Of a stretch of DNA of 64,000 bases, positions 1-13,400 are shown one piece after another (position 1 is the stretch's first letter; each line of letters begins with the position of its first letter). The notes beneath the pieces are model-generated. The model did not search any database. It worked only from the letters and a program-made list of their open reading frames with translations, and had not been told where the DNA came from. The stretch is from contig NC_091134.1 in NCBI RefSeq assembly GCF_041381155.1, positions 42,305,338-42,369,337 of the forward strand, in the 5' to 3' direction. The position numbers were made by a program, and so were the translations under genes. Source of the stretch: Argopecten irradians. Lineage: Eukaryota > Mollusca > Bivalvia > Pectinida > Pectinidae.

Positions 1-780
1 ATGCAGTGCACAATTAGTACTTCATTCCATATAGGACATAATATATATACATGTATATCTATAGTGCCACAGAATTTTTTAGGAATGCAATTAATTATTT
101 TTTTAATATTTTATTTTGAAGTAAAATGAGAAGCTCAAACTTTTCAATGGTGGTAATGGTGTAAAGAAAGTAACTTTTGTAACTGAAGAGAAACACTACC
201 AGTAATTCATCTGATCCTGTTTTTGATAGAGAAAAAATACCATTTGTCAGCTATGGAGCATCAATCCTTTGCTATATAATTTCCCCTGTGTATAAAGACC
301 ATTTGGCTAGAAAGACATTTTTTCTTGGTCCCTTGGGTGGTCTTTATAAACAGGCTAAAATTTCACTATTCATTTATTCCCTGTGTACTTTGTTTAGTTT
401 TTACATTTTAAATATTAAAGGCTGTTGTCTTTAAAGTTACATGTACCTTTAAAGCTTTGTAATTAATTCATAGGAGATAATCATTTAGTTTGAGAAATCA
501 GTGTGGTTTTCTTCCTTGCTTAGAAAACTACGATCCTGAACTTGCATTGAAACCATGGCCACCTACCAAACCAAAGAAGGATTGAAATATAATACACAAT
601 TCATTTGATCTGTTTTCATCAATTTAATTGCTGTTTAATTTGCTTTAATAACATTGAAAGTGGGTCATCAACAGCATTCGAAATTAACGCCTGTCCATCT
701 GCCCATTACCGGCAACTTTATAGAAAGGCAGACTTTTTTTGCCATGCAATTGGTCCTATGACCAGCAACTTTTTTTCCAA
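1..780. repeat. Duplicated segment, copy 1 (copy 2 at 3796-4590)
   Basis: This stretch matches 3796-4590 nearly base for base, with small indels and substitutions (for example an A/T swap and run-length changes in T tracts). The two copies diverge abruptly after GACCAGCAACTTTTTT. It holds a possible terminal exon (see 524-585) and a motif CTTGGTCCCTTGGGTGGTC within a short imperfect inverted repeat around 292-355. The high identity means a recent duplication or a haplotype/assembly duplicate. Confidence 0.9.
524..585 (+). CDS. Possible 3'-terminal coding exon of an unidentified upstream gene
   Basis: After a good acceptor (CTTCCTTGCTTAG ending at 523), one frame (from 526) reads [13 protein letters not shown]...KPKKD and then a stop at 583-585. 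It is a short, lysine- and proline-rich C-terminal tail. The same exon, base for base, is found in the second copy at 4337-4398. I do not recognise the protein. Equal preservation in both copies could reflect recent duplication rather than selection, so this remains tentative. Confidence 0.35.
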
Positions 781-995
781 TGGGTATTTTACAGGTGTAC
801 TGATCATTTTAAGCTGTTTATAAATCAGAATAAAATCTATGTTGTCTATATATGGCTAAAAGCAAAAAAACAGAAGAAAAAATATTCTTTTACAGTAAGT
901 TTATTAGGCACTTTTCTTCTACTTGCAGAAATTACCCAAAGTTTCTGAAATAATAAATATTGAAAGAGTTAATCAGTAAACATTTTTTTTTCCAG

Positions 996-1033
996 GTTAC
1001 TTAAACTGAATTCATCTGACATTTTGAAGAGAT
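996..1033 (+). other. GRIN1: GRIN1 5' UTR segment behind a splice acceptor
   Basis: A polypyrimidine tract and TCCAG end at 995, 38 bases before the start codon, suggesting that the 5' UTR is spliced and that the promoter and first exon lie outside or further upstream. The acceptor is inferred from sequence alone. Confidence 0.5.
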
Positions 1034-1432
1034 ATGGCTGTTACCATGACAAGCCACCAGAGTACCTACAGGGCCATCATCCTCTTACTGTTAGTTGTCC
1101 AGTCTCAGTGTCAAAACCCTCGGGTCGTCAGGATCGGCGCTATCCTCAGCTCGACACAGAACCAACAGGTGTTTCAGGATGCTGTACGTGGCCTCAACAA
1201 CAACTCAAACATCCGGTTCGAGTACACCTCCATCATCATGGATTCGAACAGGATTCAATCTGCCCTCAAGCTTTGTGATGAACTTGTGAAGAAGGCTGTC
1301 CATATTGTGATTGTGAGCCACCCACCTGCTCCCGATAATGAACAGGCACCAATATCTGTGTCCTATACATGTGGCTTCTACAATATTCCTGTCATTGGGA
1401 TCTCTACAAGGGACAGCTCATTCTCCGATAAG
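1034..1432 (+). CDS. GRIN1: GRIN1 exon A: signal peptide and start of amino-terminal domain
   Basis: The exon encodes 133 residues. A hydrophobic IILLLLVV core at residues 15-22 forms a signal peptide, probably cleaved near QSQCQ, followed by [10 protein letters not shown], which aligns with the start of the GluN1 leucine/isoleucine/valine-binding-protein-like domain. It ends with [20 protein letters not shown], matching the GluN1 stretch that ends in YSDK. The first ATG was chosen because it precedes the signal peptide; a second Met at residue 5 is also possible. The donor at 1433 is AAG|GTACTC, phase 0. The donor and the preceding exon bases are themselves the template of the downstream 50 bp array. 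Confidence 0.93.
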
Positions 1433-4400
1433 GTACTCACTTCTAGATGTTATATTAGTAGTATCACTCATTCCCAGACAAGGTACTCACTTCTAGATGT
1501 TAGATTAGTAGTATCACTCATTCTCAGACAAGGTACTCACTTCTAGATGTTAGATTAGTAGTATTACTCATTCTCAGATAAGGTACTCACTTCTAGATGT
1601 TATATTAGTAGTATCACTCATTCTCAGACAAGGTACTCACTTCTAGATGTTATATTAGTAGTATCACTCATTCTCAGATAAGGTACTCACTTCTAGGTGT
1701 TAGATTAGTAGTATCACTCATTCTCAGATAAGGTACTCACTTCTAGGTGTTAGATTAGTAGTATCACTCATTCTCAGATAAGGTACTCACTTCTAGGTGT
1801 TAGATTAGTAGTATCACTCATTCTCAGACAAGGTACTCACTTCTAGATGTTATATTAGTAGTATCACTCATTCTCAGATAAGGTACTCACTTCTAGATGT
1901 TATATTAATAGTATCACTCATTCTCAGATAAGGTACTCACTTCTAGGTGTTAGATTAGTAGTATCACTCATTCTCAGATAAGGTACTCACTTCTAGATGT
2001 TAGATTAGTAGGGTTATCACTCATTCTCAGACAAGGTACTCACTTTTAGATGTTAGATTAGTAGTATCACTCATTCTCAGACAAGGTACTCACTTTTAGA
2101 TGTTAGATTAGTAGTATCACTCATTCTCAGATAAGGTACTCACTTCTAGATGTTATATTAGTAGTATCACTCATTCTCAGATAAGGTACTCACTTCTAGA
2201 TGTCTTAAATTAGTTCCTAAGGTAACTTATTATTAGATGTACATGTTGCCATTGTAATACATGTATGAATAACATATGTAACCCTTATTTTGGAAAAGTA
2301 TTTTGCAATTTGGCTAATTTCTATATACTTCACTGGCATCATATTGAGTATTTACTTTTAGACACAGGCGCACAGATTTTTGTTAATAAAAAATTATTAT
2401 AACAATTATCTTGGTAAAATTATCTGAAGTCGATTGTTATTTATTACAATTAAATGACATGATGGTTAGAAATAACCTTTTAGTCTGCAAATAAGTTTAA
2501 CACGCTTGGTCTATCTACATTCCCAGAATATGTCTATGTTAATTGATAGAATTAATTTTTCACAATTCTGCAGAGAAGTCGATCCTGCCATAGTTTTCCA
2601 CTCAGACACGTAACGCATTTTCATAAGTTTTGACTGAAAACACTGCAGGAAAACAAGATTTTAACAGTGTCTAGTGAAGCATTTTTATGCATTTGAAGAT
2701 CCGCTCTTACATTAATAACTCTGAAAGCAGAGAGCTGGTTTAACTTCTGAAAGGTGAGAGATGGTGTCAAGACGTCCGCCATCGATTTTCTATAAATCAA
2801 CCGGAGTTAGCTAATGTATTTCCAGCAGCCGCAACAATAATAAATAGTTACGTGATTTTTGTATTCAACAAATATCGTGTGTACTTCACATCGATTGTAA
2901 ATTGTAATGTGGCGATAACTACACCAAATCAAGGGTGCATGAGGGAAGTGATTACCACCCCCGGGCGTCTGCGGGGAACCATTATATAAAATATTGGTAT
3001 TTGTATATTCTTAGTTCTGGTACAATGGCAGGTAGGTATTACTCACTTAACGTTCGGTTTTTACAGAGAGTGAGGCCTTCCATTGATGAGACTGTACAGC
3101 TGACGGGAGACCTTGTATATCTGACAGAGATAACGCCACGGTTCAGTGGTTTTAGGGATTGATAACGGTACGGTTTGCTTTACTATTTAGAAGTCTTTGT
3201 AGGTATAAAAGTGTGAGAATCCAGACAGATGTATATAAGAGAGGAGAAATATATAACGGCCAATTATACACAGTAATCTGTGAGTTTCAGTACGATGCAC
3301 CCGCTGTTCGGGGGTCATAATGATCTGAGAGATAGCTCATCCCTGTTGGTTGTTGGTGTCGTTATAATTAGTGCTGGTATGCTATAGTTTATGAATAACT
3401 TATCGGTGATCACTCAGCAGTGATTGTTATTTTGTATCAGAAATGTCATATTCTCTGATTGTATTATTCTTATCTATTTAAAAAAAAAACCACTGTTATT
3501 CTGTCGTTCATTGTATTTAGATACATTGTTGTGATATCTATGATATAAGTACATATATACTGTTGAGGTACATGTAACATTGCAATTGTAATGATTGCAA
3601 ATAAACCTGCCTTATCAATCACCTTTATATGTATATAAAGACCACTTATTAATAATTAGGATCTTAAAGATGCTCCACCGCCGACAGGAAGTCATAAACG
3701 ATATATATATTATCATTTGAACAATAATTGGTGTTTAATCCTGTCTAATTAACACAAAAAAATATCACCAAGATAATTTATTTGCTTTTAGTGCATGCAT
3801 GTGTACAATTAGTACTTCATTCCATATAGCACATTCAGTATATATACATGTATATCTATAGATGATGCCACAGAATTTTTTAGGAATGCAATTAATTTTT
3901 TTTTTTAATATTTTATTTTGAAGTAAAATGAGAAGCTCAAACTTTTCAATGGTGGTACCATGGTTGTAAAGAAAGTAACTTAGTATGTAACTGAATTGAG
4001 AAACACTACCAGTAATTCATCTGATCCTGTTTTTTTGATAGAGAAAAAAATACCATTTGTCAGCTATGGAGCATCAATCCTTTGCTATATAATTTCCCCT
4101 GTGTATAAAGACCATTTGGCTAGAAAGACATTTTTTCTTGGTCCCTTGGGTGGTCTTTATAAACAGGCTTAAATTTAACTATTCATTTATTCCCTGTGTA
4201 CTTTGTTTAGTTTTTAAATTTTAAAAATTAAAGGCTGTTGTCTTTAAAGTTACATGTACCTTTAAAGCTTGGTAATTAATTCATAGGAGATAATCATTTA
4301 GTTTGAGAAATCAGTGTGGTTTTCTTCCTTGCTTAGAAAACTACGATCCTGAACTTGCATTGAAACCATGGCCACCTACCAAACCAAAGAAGGATTGAAA

Positions 4401-7400
4401 TATAATACACAATTTATTTGATCTGTTTTCATCAATTTAATTGCTGTTTGATTTGCTTTAATAACATTGAAAGTGGGTCATCAACAGCATTCGAAATTAA
4501 CGCCTGTCCATCTGCCCATTACCGGCAACTTTATAGAAAGGCAGACATTTTTTGCCATGCAATTGGTCCTTTGACCAGCAACTTTTTTACCATGGAGGCC
4601 TCTACCATCCCTTGTAGGTATGTACCATGGAGGCCTCTACCATCCTGTAGGTATGTACCATGGAGGCCTCTACCATCCATTCACCTGTAGGTATGTACCA
4701 TGGATTGCCTCTACCATCCTTGTAGGTATGTACCATGGATGCCTCTACCATCCTGTAGGTATGTACCATGGATGGCCTCTACCATCCTGTAGGTATGTAC
4801 CATGGAGGCCTCTACCATCCATGTAGGTATGTACCATGGAGGCCTCTACCATCCCTGTAGGTATGTACCATGGTGGCCTCTACCATCCATGTAGTATGTA
4901 CCATGGAGGTACCAATGGTATGTACCATGGATGCCTCTACCATCATGTAGGTATGTACCATGGAGGCCTCTACCATCCTTGTAGGTATGTACCATGGAGG
5001 CCTCTACCATCCTTGTAGGTATGTACCATGGAGGACTCTACCACCCATGTAGGTATGTACCATGGAGGCCTCTACCATCCTTGTAGGTATGTACCATGGA
5101 TGCCTCTACCATCCCTGTAGGTATGTACCAATGGATGCCTCTACCATCCTTGTAGGTATGTACCATGGATGCCTCTACCATCCGTGTAGGTATGTACCAT
5201 GGAGGCCTCTACCATCCTTGTAGGTATGTACCATGGATGCCTCTACCATCCTTGTAGGTATGTACCATGGAGGCCTCTACCATCCCTGTAGGTATGTACC
5301 ATGGATGCCTCTACCATCTCTGTAGGTAGGTACCATGAAGGCCTCTATCATCCTTGTAGGTATGTACAATGGATGCCTCTACCATCCCTGTAGGTATGTA
5401 CCATGGAGGCCTCTACCATCCTTGTAGGTATGTACCATGGAGGCCTCTACCATCCATTGTAGGTATGTACCATGGAGGCCTCTACCATCCTTGTAGGTAT
5501 GTACCATGGAGGCCTCTACCATCCCTGTAGGTATGTACCATGGAGGCCTCTACCATCCTTGTAGGTATGTACCATGGAGGCCTCTATCATCCATGTAGGT
5601 ATGTACCATGGATGCCTCTACCATCCTTGTAGGTATGTACCATGGAGGCCTCTACCATCGCTGTAGGTATGTACCATGGAGGCTTCTACAATTCCAATCA
5701 GTAGGTACCATGGAGGCCTCCACAATCCTTGTATGTATGTACCATGGAGGCCTCTACCATCCATGTAGGTATGTACCATGGATGCCTCTACCATCACTGT
5801 AGGTATGTACCATGGAGGCCTCTACCATCCATGTAGGTATGTACCATGGAGGCCTCTACCATCGCTGTAGGTATGTACCATGGAGGCCTCTACCATCCAT
5901 GTAGGTATGTACCATGGAGGCCTCTACCATCCATGTAGGTATGTACATGGAGCTCTACCATGGAGGTATGTACCTCTACCATCCATGTAGGTATGTACCA
6001 TGGATGCCTCTACCATCCTGTAGGTATGTACCATGGAGGCCTCTACCATCCTTGTAGGTATGTATGGGCCTCTACCATCCTTGTAGGTATGTACCATGGA
6101 GGCCTCTACCATCCCATGTAGGTATGTACCATGGAGGCCTCTACCATCCTTGTAGGTATGTACCATGGAGGCCTCTACCATCCCATGTAGGTATGTACCA
6201 TGGAGGCCTCTACCATCCCTGTAGGTATGTACCATGGATGCCTCTACCATCCCATGTAGGTATGTACCATGGAGGCCTCTACCATCCCTGTAGGTATGTA
6301 CCATGGATGCCTCTACCATCCCTGTAGGTATGTACCATGGAGGCCTCTACCTACCTACCATCCTTGTAGGTATGTACCATGGAGGCCTCTACCATCCTTG
6401 TAGGTATGTACCATGGATGCCTCTACCATCCTGTAGGTATGTACCATGGAGGCCTCTACCATCCCTGTAGGTATGTACCATGGAGGCCTCTACCATCCTG
6501 TAGGTATGTACCATGGAGGCCTCTACCATCCTGTAGGTATGTACCATGGAGGCCTCTACCATCCTTGTAGGTATGTACCATGGATGCCTCTACCATCCCT
6601 GTAGGTATGTACCATGGAGGCTCTACCATCCTGTAGGTATGTACCATGGAGGCCTCTACCTTCCATCCCTGTAGGTATGTACCATGGAGGCCTCTACCAT
6701 CCCTGTAGGTATGTACCATGGAGGCCTCTACCATCCTTGTAGGTATGTACCATGGAGGCCTCTACCATCCCTGTAGGTATGTACCATGGATGCCTCTACC
6801 ATCCCTGTAGGTATGTACCATGGAGGCCTCTACCATCGCTGTAGGTATGTACCATGGATGCCTCTACCATCCCTGTAGGTATGTACCATGGAGGCCTCTA
6901 CCATCCTTGTAGGTATGTACCATGGAGCCCTCTACCTCCACTCTACCATCCTTGTAGGTATGTATCATGGATGCCTCTACCATCTCTGTAGGTATGTACC
7001 ATGGATGCCTCTACCATCCTTATAGGTATGTACCATGGAGGGCCTCTACCATCCCTGTAGGTATGTACCATGGATGCCTCTACCATCCCTGTAGGTATGT
7101 ACCATGGATGCCTCTACCATCCATTGTAGGTATGTACCATGGAGGCCTCTACCATCCTTGTAGGTATGTACCATGGATGTCTCTACCATCCTGTAGGTAT
7201 GTACCATGGAGGCCTCTACCATCCATGTAGGTATGTACCATGGATGCCTCTACCATCCGCTGTAGGTATGTACCATGGAGGCCTCTACAATCCCTGTAGG
7301 TATGTACCATGGAGGCCTCTACCATCCATGTAGGTATGTACCATGGAGGCCTCTACCATCCACTGTGTATGTACCATGTATGCCTCTACATCTGTAGGTA

Positions 7401-10400
7401 TGGAGGCCTCTACCATCCCTGTAGGTATGTACCATGGATGGCCTCTACCATCCTTGTAGGTATGTACCATGGATGCCTCTACCATCCCTTGTAGGTATGT
7501 ACCATGGAGGCCTCTACCATCCTTGTAGGTATGTACCATGGAGGCCTCTACCATCCCTGTAGGTATGTACCATGGAGGCCTCTACCATCGCTGTAGGTAT
7601 GTACCATGGATGCCTCTACCATCCCTGTAGGTATGTACCATGGATGCCTCTACCATCCTTGTAGGTATGTACCATGGAGGCCTCTACCATCCATGTAGGT
7701 ATGTACCATGGAGGCCTCTACCATCCTGTAGGTATGTACCATGGAGGCCTCTACCATCCTTGTAGGTATGTACCATGGAGGCCTCTACCATCCTTGTAGG
7801 TATGTACCATGGATGCTCTCTACCATCCTTGTAGGTATGTACCATGGAGGCCTCTACCATCCCTGTAGGTATGTACCATGGAGGCCTCTACCATCCCTGT
7901 AGGTATGTACCATGGATGCCTCTACCATCCATGTAGGTATGTACCATGGATGCCTCTACCATCCTTGTAGGTATGTACCATGGATGCCTCTACCATCCTT
8001 GTAGGTATGTACCATGGAGGCCTCTACCATTCCCTGTAGGTATGTACCATGGAGGCCTCTATCCCATCCCATGTAGGTATGTACCATGGAGGCCTCTACC
8101 ATCCTTGTAGGTATGTACCATGGAGGCCTCTACCATCCCTTGTAGGTATGTACCATGGAGGCCTCTACCATCCTTGTAGGTATGTACCATGGATGCCTCT
8201 ACCATCCCTGTAGGTATGTACCATGGATGCCTCTACCATCCCTGTAGGTATGTACCATGGATGCCTCTACCATCCCTGTAGGTATGTACCATGGAGGCCT
8301 CTACCATCCGTGTAGGTATGTACCATGGAGGCCTCTACCATCCTTGTAGGTATGTACCATGGAGGCCTCTACCATCCTTGTAGGTATGTACCATGGAGGC
8401 CTCTACCATCCATGTAGGTATGTACCATGGAGGCCTCTACCATCCTTGTAGGTATGTACCATGGAGGCCTCTACCATCCTTGTAGGTATGTACCATGGAG
8501 GCCTCTACCATCCCTGTAGGTATGTACCATGGAGGCCTCTACCATCATTGAAGGTATGTACCATGGAGGCATCTACCATCCATGTACGTATGTACCATGG
8601 AGGCCTCTATCATCCCTGTAGGTATGTACAATGGAGGACTCTACCATCCCTGTAGGTATGTATCATGGAGGCCTCTACCATCCCTGTAGGTATGTACCAT
8701 GGAGGCCTCTACCATCCTTGTAGGTATGTACCATGGAGGCCTCTACCATCCATGTAGGTATGTACCATGGATGCCTCTACCATCCCTGTAGGTATGTACC
8801 ATGGAGGCCTCTACCATCCCTGTAGGTATGTACCATGGAGGCCTCTCATCCCTGTAGGTATGTACATGGAGGACATCTACCACCCATGTAGGTATGTACC
8901 ATGGAGGCCTCTACCATCGCTGTAGGTATGTACCATGGAGGCCTCTACCATCCCTGTAGGTATGTACCATGGAGGACTCTACCATCCATGTAGGTATGTA
9001 CCATGGAGGCCTCTACCATCCATGTAGGTATGTACCATGGAGGACTCTACCACCCATGTAGGTATGTACCATGGAGGCCTCTACCATCCTTGTAGGTATG
9101 TACCATGGAGGCCTCTACCATCCCTGTAGGTATGTACCATGGAGGCCTCTACCATCCCTGTAGGTATGTACCATGGAGGCCTCTACCATCCATGTAGGTA
9201 TGTACCATGGATGCCTCTACCATCCCTGTAGGTATGTACCATGGAGGCCTCTACCATCCATGTAGGTATGTACCATGGATGCCTCTACCATCCCTGTAGG
9301 TATGTACCATGGAGGCCTCTACCATCGCTGTAGGTATGTACCATGGATGCCTCTACCATCCCTGTAGGTATGTACCATGGATGCCTCTACCATCCCTGTA
9401 GGTATGTACCATGGAGGCCTCTACCATCCATGTAGGTATGTACCATGGATGCCTCTACCATCGCTGTAGGTATGTACCATGGAGGCCTCTACCATCCATG
9501 TAGGTATGTACCATGAAGGCCTCTACCATCCATGTAGGTATGTACCATGAAGGCCTCTACCATCGCTGTAGGTATGTACCATGGATGCCTCTACCATCCT
9601 TGTAGGTATGTACCATGGAGGCCTCTACCATCCCTGTAGGTATGTACCATGGAGACCTCTACCATCACATGTATGTATGTAACCATGGAGGCCTCTACCA
9701 TCCCATGTACGTATGTACCATGGAGGCCTCTACCATCCCAATAGGTATGTACCATGGAGGCCTCTACCATCCCTGTAGGTATGTACCATGGATGCCTCTA
9801 CCATCACTGTAGGTATGTACCATGGATGCCTCTACCATCCCTGTAGGTATGTACCATGGATGCCTCTACCATCCCTGTAGGTATGTACCATGGAGGCCTC
9901 TACCATCCCTGTAGGTATGTACCATGGATGCCTCTACCATCCCTGTAGGTATGTACCATGGAGGCCTCTACCATCCCTGTAGGTATGTACCATGGAGGCC
10001 TCTACCATCCCTGTAGGTATGTACCATGGATGCCTCTACCATCCCTGTAGGTATGTACCATGGAGGCCTCTACCATCCATGTAGGTATGTACCATGGAGG
10101 CCTCTACATCCCTGTAGGTATGTACCATGGAGGCCTCTACCATCCTTGTAGGTATGTACCATGGAGGACTCTACCATCCATGTAGGTATGTACCATGGAG
10201 GTCTCTACCATCCTTGTAGGTATGTACCATGGAGGCCTCTACCATCGCTGTAGGTATGTACCATGGATGCCTCTACCATCCTTGTAGGTATGTACCATGG
10301 ATGCCTCTACCATCCCTGTAGGTATGTACCATGGATGCCTCTACCATCCTTGTAGGTATGTACCATGGAGGCCTCTACCATCCCTGTAGGTATGTACCAT

Positions 10401-13400
10401 GGAGGCCTCTACCATCCCTGTAGGTATGTACCATGGATGCCTCTACCATCCCTGTAGGTATGTACCATGGATGCCTCTACCATCGCTGTAGGTATGTACC
10501 ATGGATGCCTCTACCATCCCTGTAGGTATGTACCATGGATGCCTCTACCATCGCTGTAGGTATGTACCATGGATGCCTCTACCATCCCTGTAGGTATGTA
10601 CCATGGATGCCTCTACCATCCCTGTAGGTATGTACCATGGATGCCTCTACCATCGCTGTAGGTATGTACCATGGATGCCTCTACCATCGCTGTAGGTATG
10701 TACCATGGATGCCTCTACCATCGCTGTAGGTATGTACCATGGAGGCCTCTACCATCCCTGTAGGTATGTACCATTGATGCCTCTTCCATCATTTACTTCT
10801 GTTACAATGTATCACTGTGACAGCTATAGTGTAAAAAATTATTTTATGAAAACAAATTACACTAGCTCTGCAACCCTACTGTTTAATCTTACTGTAACAG
10901 AGCCAGAGTAGTATGTGGCTTGTTTGACTCAAACCCTCGACCTGGTTCATCACTTTTCCACCTGAGCTAATGGTGATATCTTTGATGATATCATTATAAT
11001 TAGATTATATCAATTCTCACTGGTGATTACAGAAGATAGCTGTTAAGTGGTAAGTTTAGTCACTATATTTAGTGATACCCTTAAGGTATTCTTTAAATGC
11101 ATTCATCATCACATAAGTGCCAACTTAAAGTTGTTTAAACCTTTATATACACTATTTTATATGTAATAATCACTGTCATGTTTGTACAGGTATGTTGGGT
11201 CTGAAGCTGTCCAACAGCACTAACGAAGATGTCCACATCAGAGACAGTGTCCAGGTGATTGGTCAGGCCATGCAGAAATTCTTCATACAAAATAGTGACC
11301 TACAAAATATCACGGACACGCCCACAGACTGTCGTAGTGTGAACAATGACTGGGAAATTGGCAACAAGATACTGGCGTAAGTATCAGCATCAGACATGAA
11401 AAACACACCTTTGATCCTACATGCCCTCGCACTGGACAAACCAAAACAAAACCCTTTTTATCCTACATTAGATTCTGTTCAAGGTCATAGTTGTTTTATT
11501 TTTATTTTTATTTTACATTTTTGTTGTAATTTAGGGCACTAAAGACAGAGAAGCTAGAAAAGGGACAAACAGGACAAGTGAGCTTTAACGAGGATGGGGA
11601 CCGAGTCAATGCAGTGTACTTCATTAGGAACAGTCAGCAGGACAAGGTCATGGTCGGTTACTATGGCAACAAACAGGTAACCATGGCAGTGGAATCGGGC
11701 AAATAAATTCTTCATAAAAAAGTAGATATTCTAGACATTCAGACATTTTTAATCAATGCTAAATGTGTCTGCTTACAGTGAAATAGTGATATATATCGGA
11801 GGGATATGTAAATAAAGAAAATTATTTACGTGTCAATATGGATATGTAACACCTCAACTCATTAAAATGAATGTTTTTCAAATTTACAACTGTAACATTC
11901 CCTTGGTGTAGTAAAAAGAAATGTTGTACTAGAGTTAAGCGTTTCTTTATTTTTATTTGATCTATTTACCAGGCAGCAGAACCTGCATTAAAGATCACTG
12001 GAGAAAATAAGATCGTGTGGCCAGGTAACCTGATGGCAAAACCAAAAGGTGTAAAGATCTCAACCCACCTTAAGGTAAGATTATGGTGTAAAGATCTCAA
12101 CCCATTTTAAGGTAAAATTATATTGTGTAAAAATCTCAACCCGTAAGATATATTGTGTAAAAATCTCAACCCATCTAAAGGTAAGATTATGGTGTAAAGA
12201 TCTCAATCCACATAAAGGTAAGATTATGGTGTAAAGATCTCAACCCATTTTAAGGTAAGATTATGGTGTAAAGATCTTGACCCACCTATAAAAGATAAGA
12301 TTTTTGGTAAAAAGATCTCAACCAATCTAAAGGTAAGATTATATTGTGTAAAGATCTCAATCCATCTAAAGGTAATATTATGGTGTAAAGATCTCAACCC
12401 AATTAAAGGTAAGATTATGGTGTAAAGATCTCAACCCAGTTAAAGGTAAGATTATGGTGCAAGGATCTCAATCCACCTTATGCTAAAATTATGGTAAAAA
12501 GATCTTTAATCACTTAAAGATGACAATGTGCCCAGATATAAAGTTGCAAAGATCTCAACCCACCTAAAGGTAAGAATATGTTGTAAAGATCTCAACCCAA
12601 TTAAAGGTAAGAATATGTTGTAAAGATCTCAACCCAGTTAAAGGTAAGAATATGTTGTAAAGATCTCAACCCATTTTAAGGTAAGATTATGGTGTAAAGA
12701 TCTCAATCCATCTAAAGGTAAGAATATGTTGTAAAGATCTCAACCCAGTTAAAGGTAAGAATATGTTGTAAAGATCTCAATCCATCTAAAGGTAAGAATA
12801 TGTTGTAAAGATCTCAACCCAGTTAAAGGTAAGAATATGTTGTAAAGATCTCAACCCAGTTAAAGGTAAGAATATGTTGTAAAGATCTCAACCCAGTTAA
12901 GCAACCCAATTAAAGGTAAGAATATGTTGTAAAGATCTCAACCCAGTTAAAGGTAAGAATATGTTGTAAAGATCTCTACCCAATTCAAGGTAAGATTATG
13001 GTGTACAGATCTCAATCCACCTTATGGTAAGATTATAGTAAAAAGATCTTTATTTAAAAATGACAATGTGCCCAGATTATGAGATATAAAGTTGCAAATA
13101 TCTCAACTTATCAAGGTAAGATATTTTGGCAAGGCCGTAGGATCAAGAAACAGTCTAAGACTTAAGTTTTGGTCAGCCAATCAATACATGTTTTAGCCAA
13201 TCTGATTCATGATCTTAGTACCAGGTTTAACAGTATAACCTCCCCTCTCTTCCCCCATTCTTTCAAACTGTAAAACAAGCTTTTTTAGGAATACAAAATT
13301 TGCATCTTTGTTATTTTCAACGAACCGGTTTTCGTAAAAATACAAAAACACACTCAAGAGGTTTTACGAACAATTGTGAATTCATACACAATTATTTACA

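Noticed and set aside
605..823. 72-codon ORF (and its twin at 4418)
   Set aside because: Lies in the 3' part of the duplicated segment after the putative terminal exon; no family resemblance.
2800..3800. Solo LTR
   Set aside because: TATA-like and AATAAA motifs are present, but no clear TG...CA ends or target duplication could be defined.
4590..10911. Many short ORFs starting in ACCATGG (both strands)
   Set aside because: Every array unit carries ATG in a good context; the frames are by-products of the 34 bp repeat.
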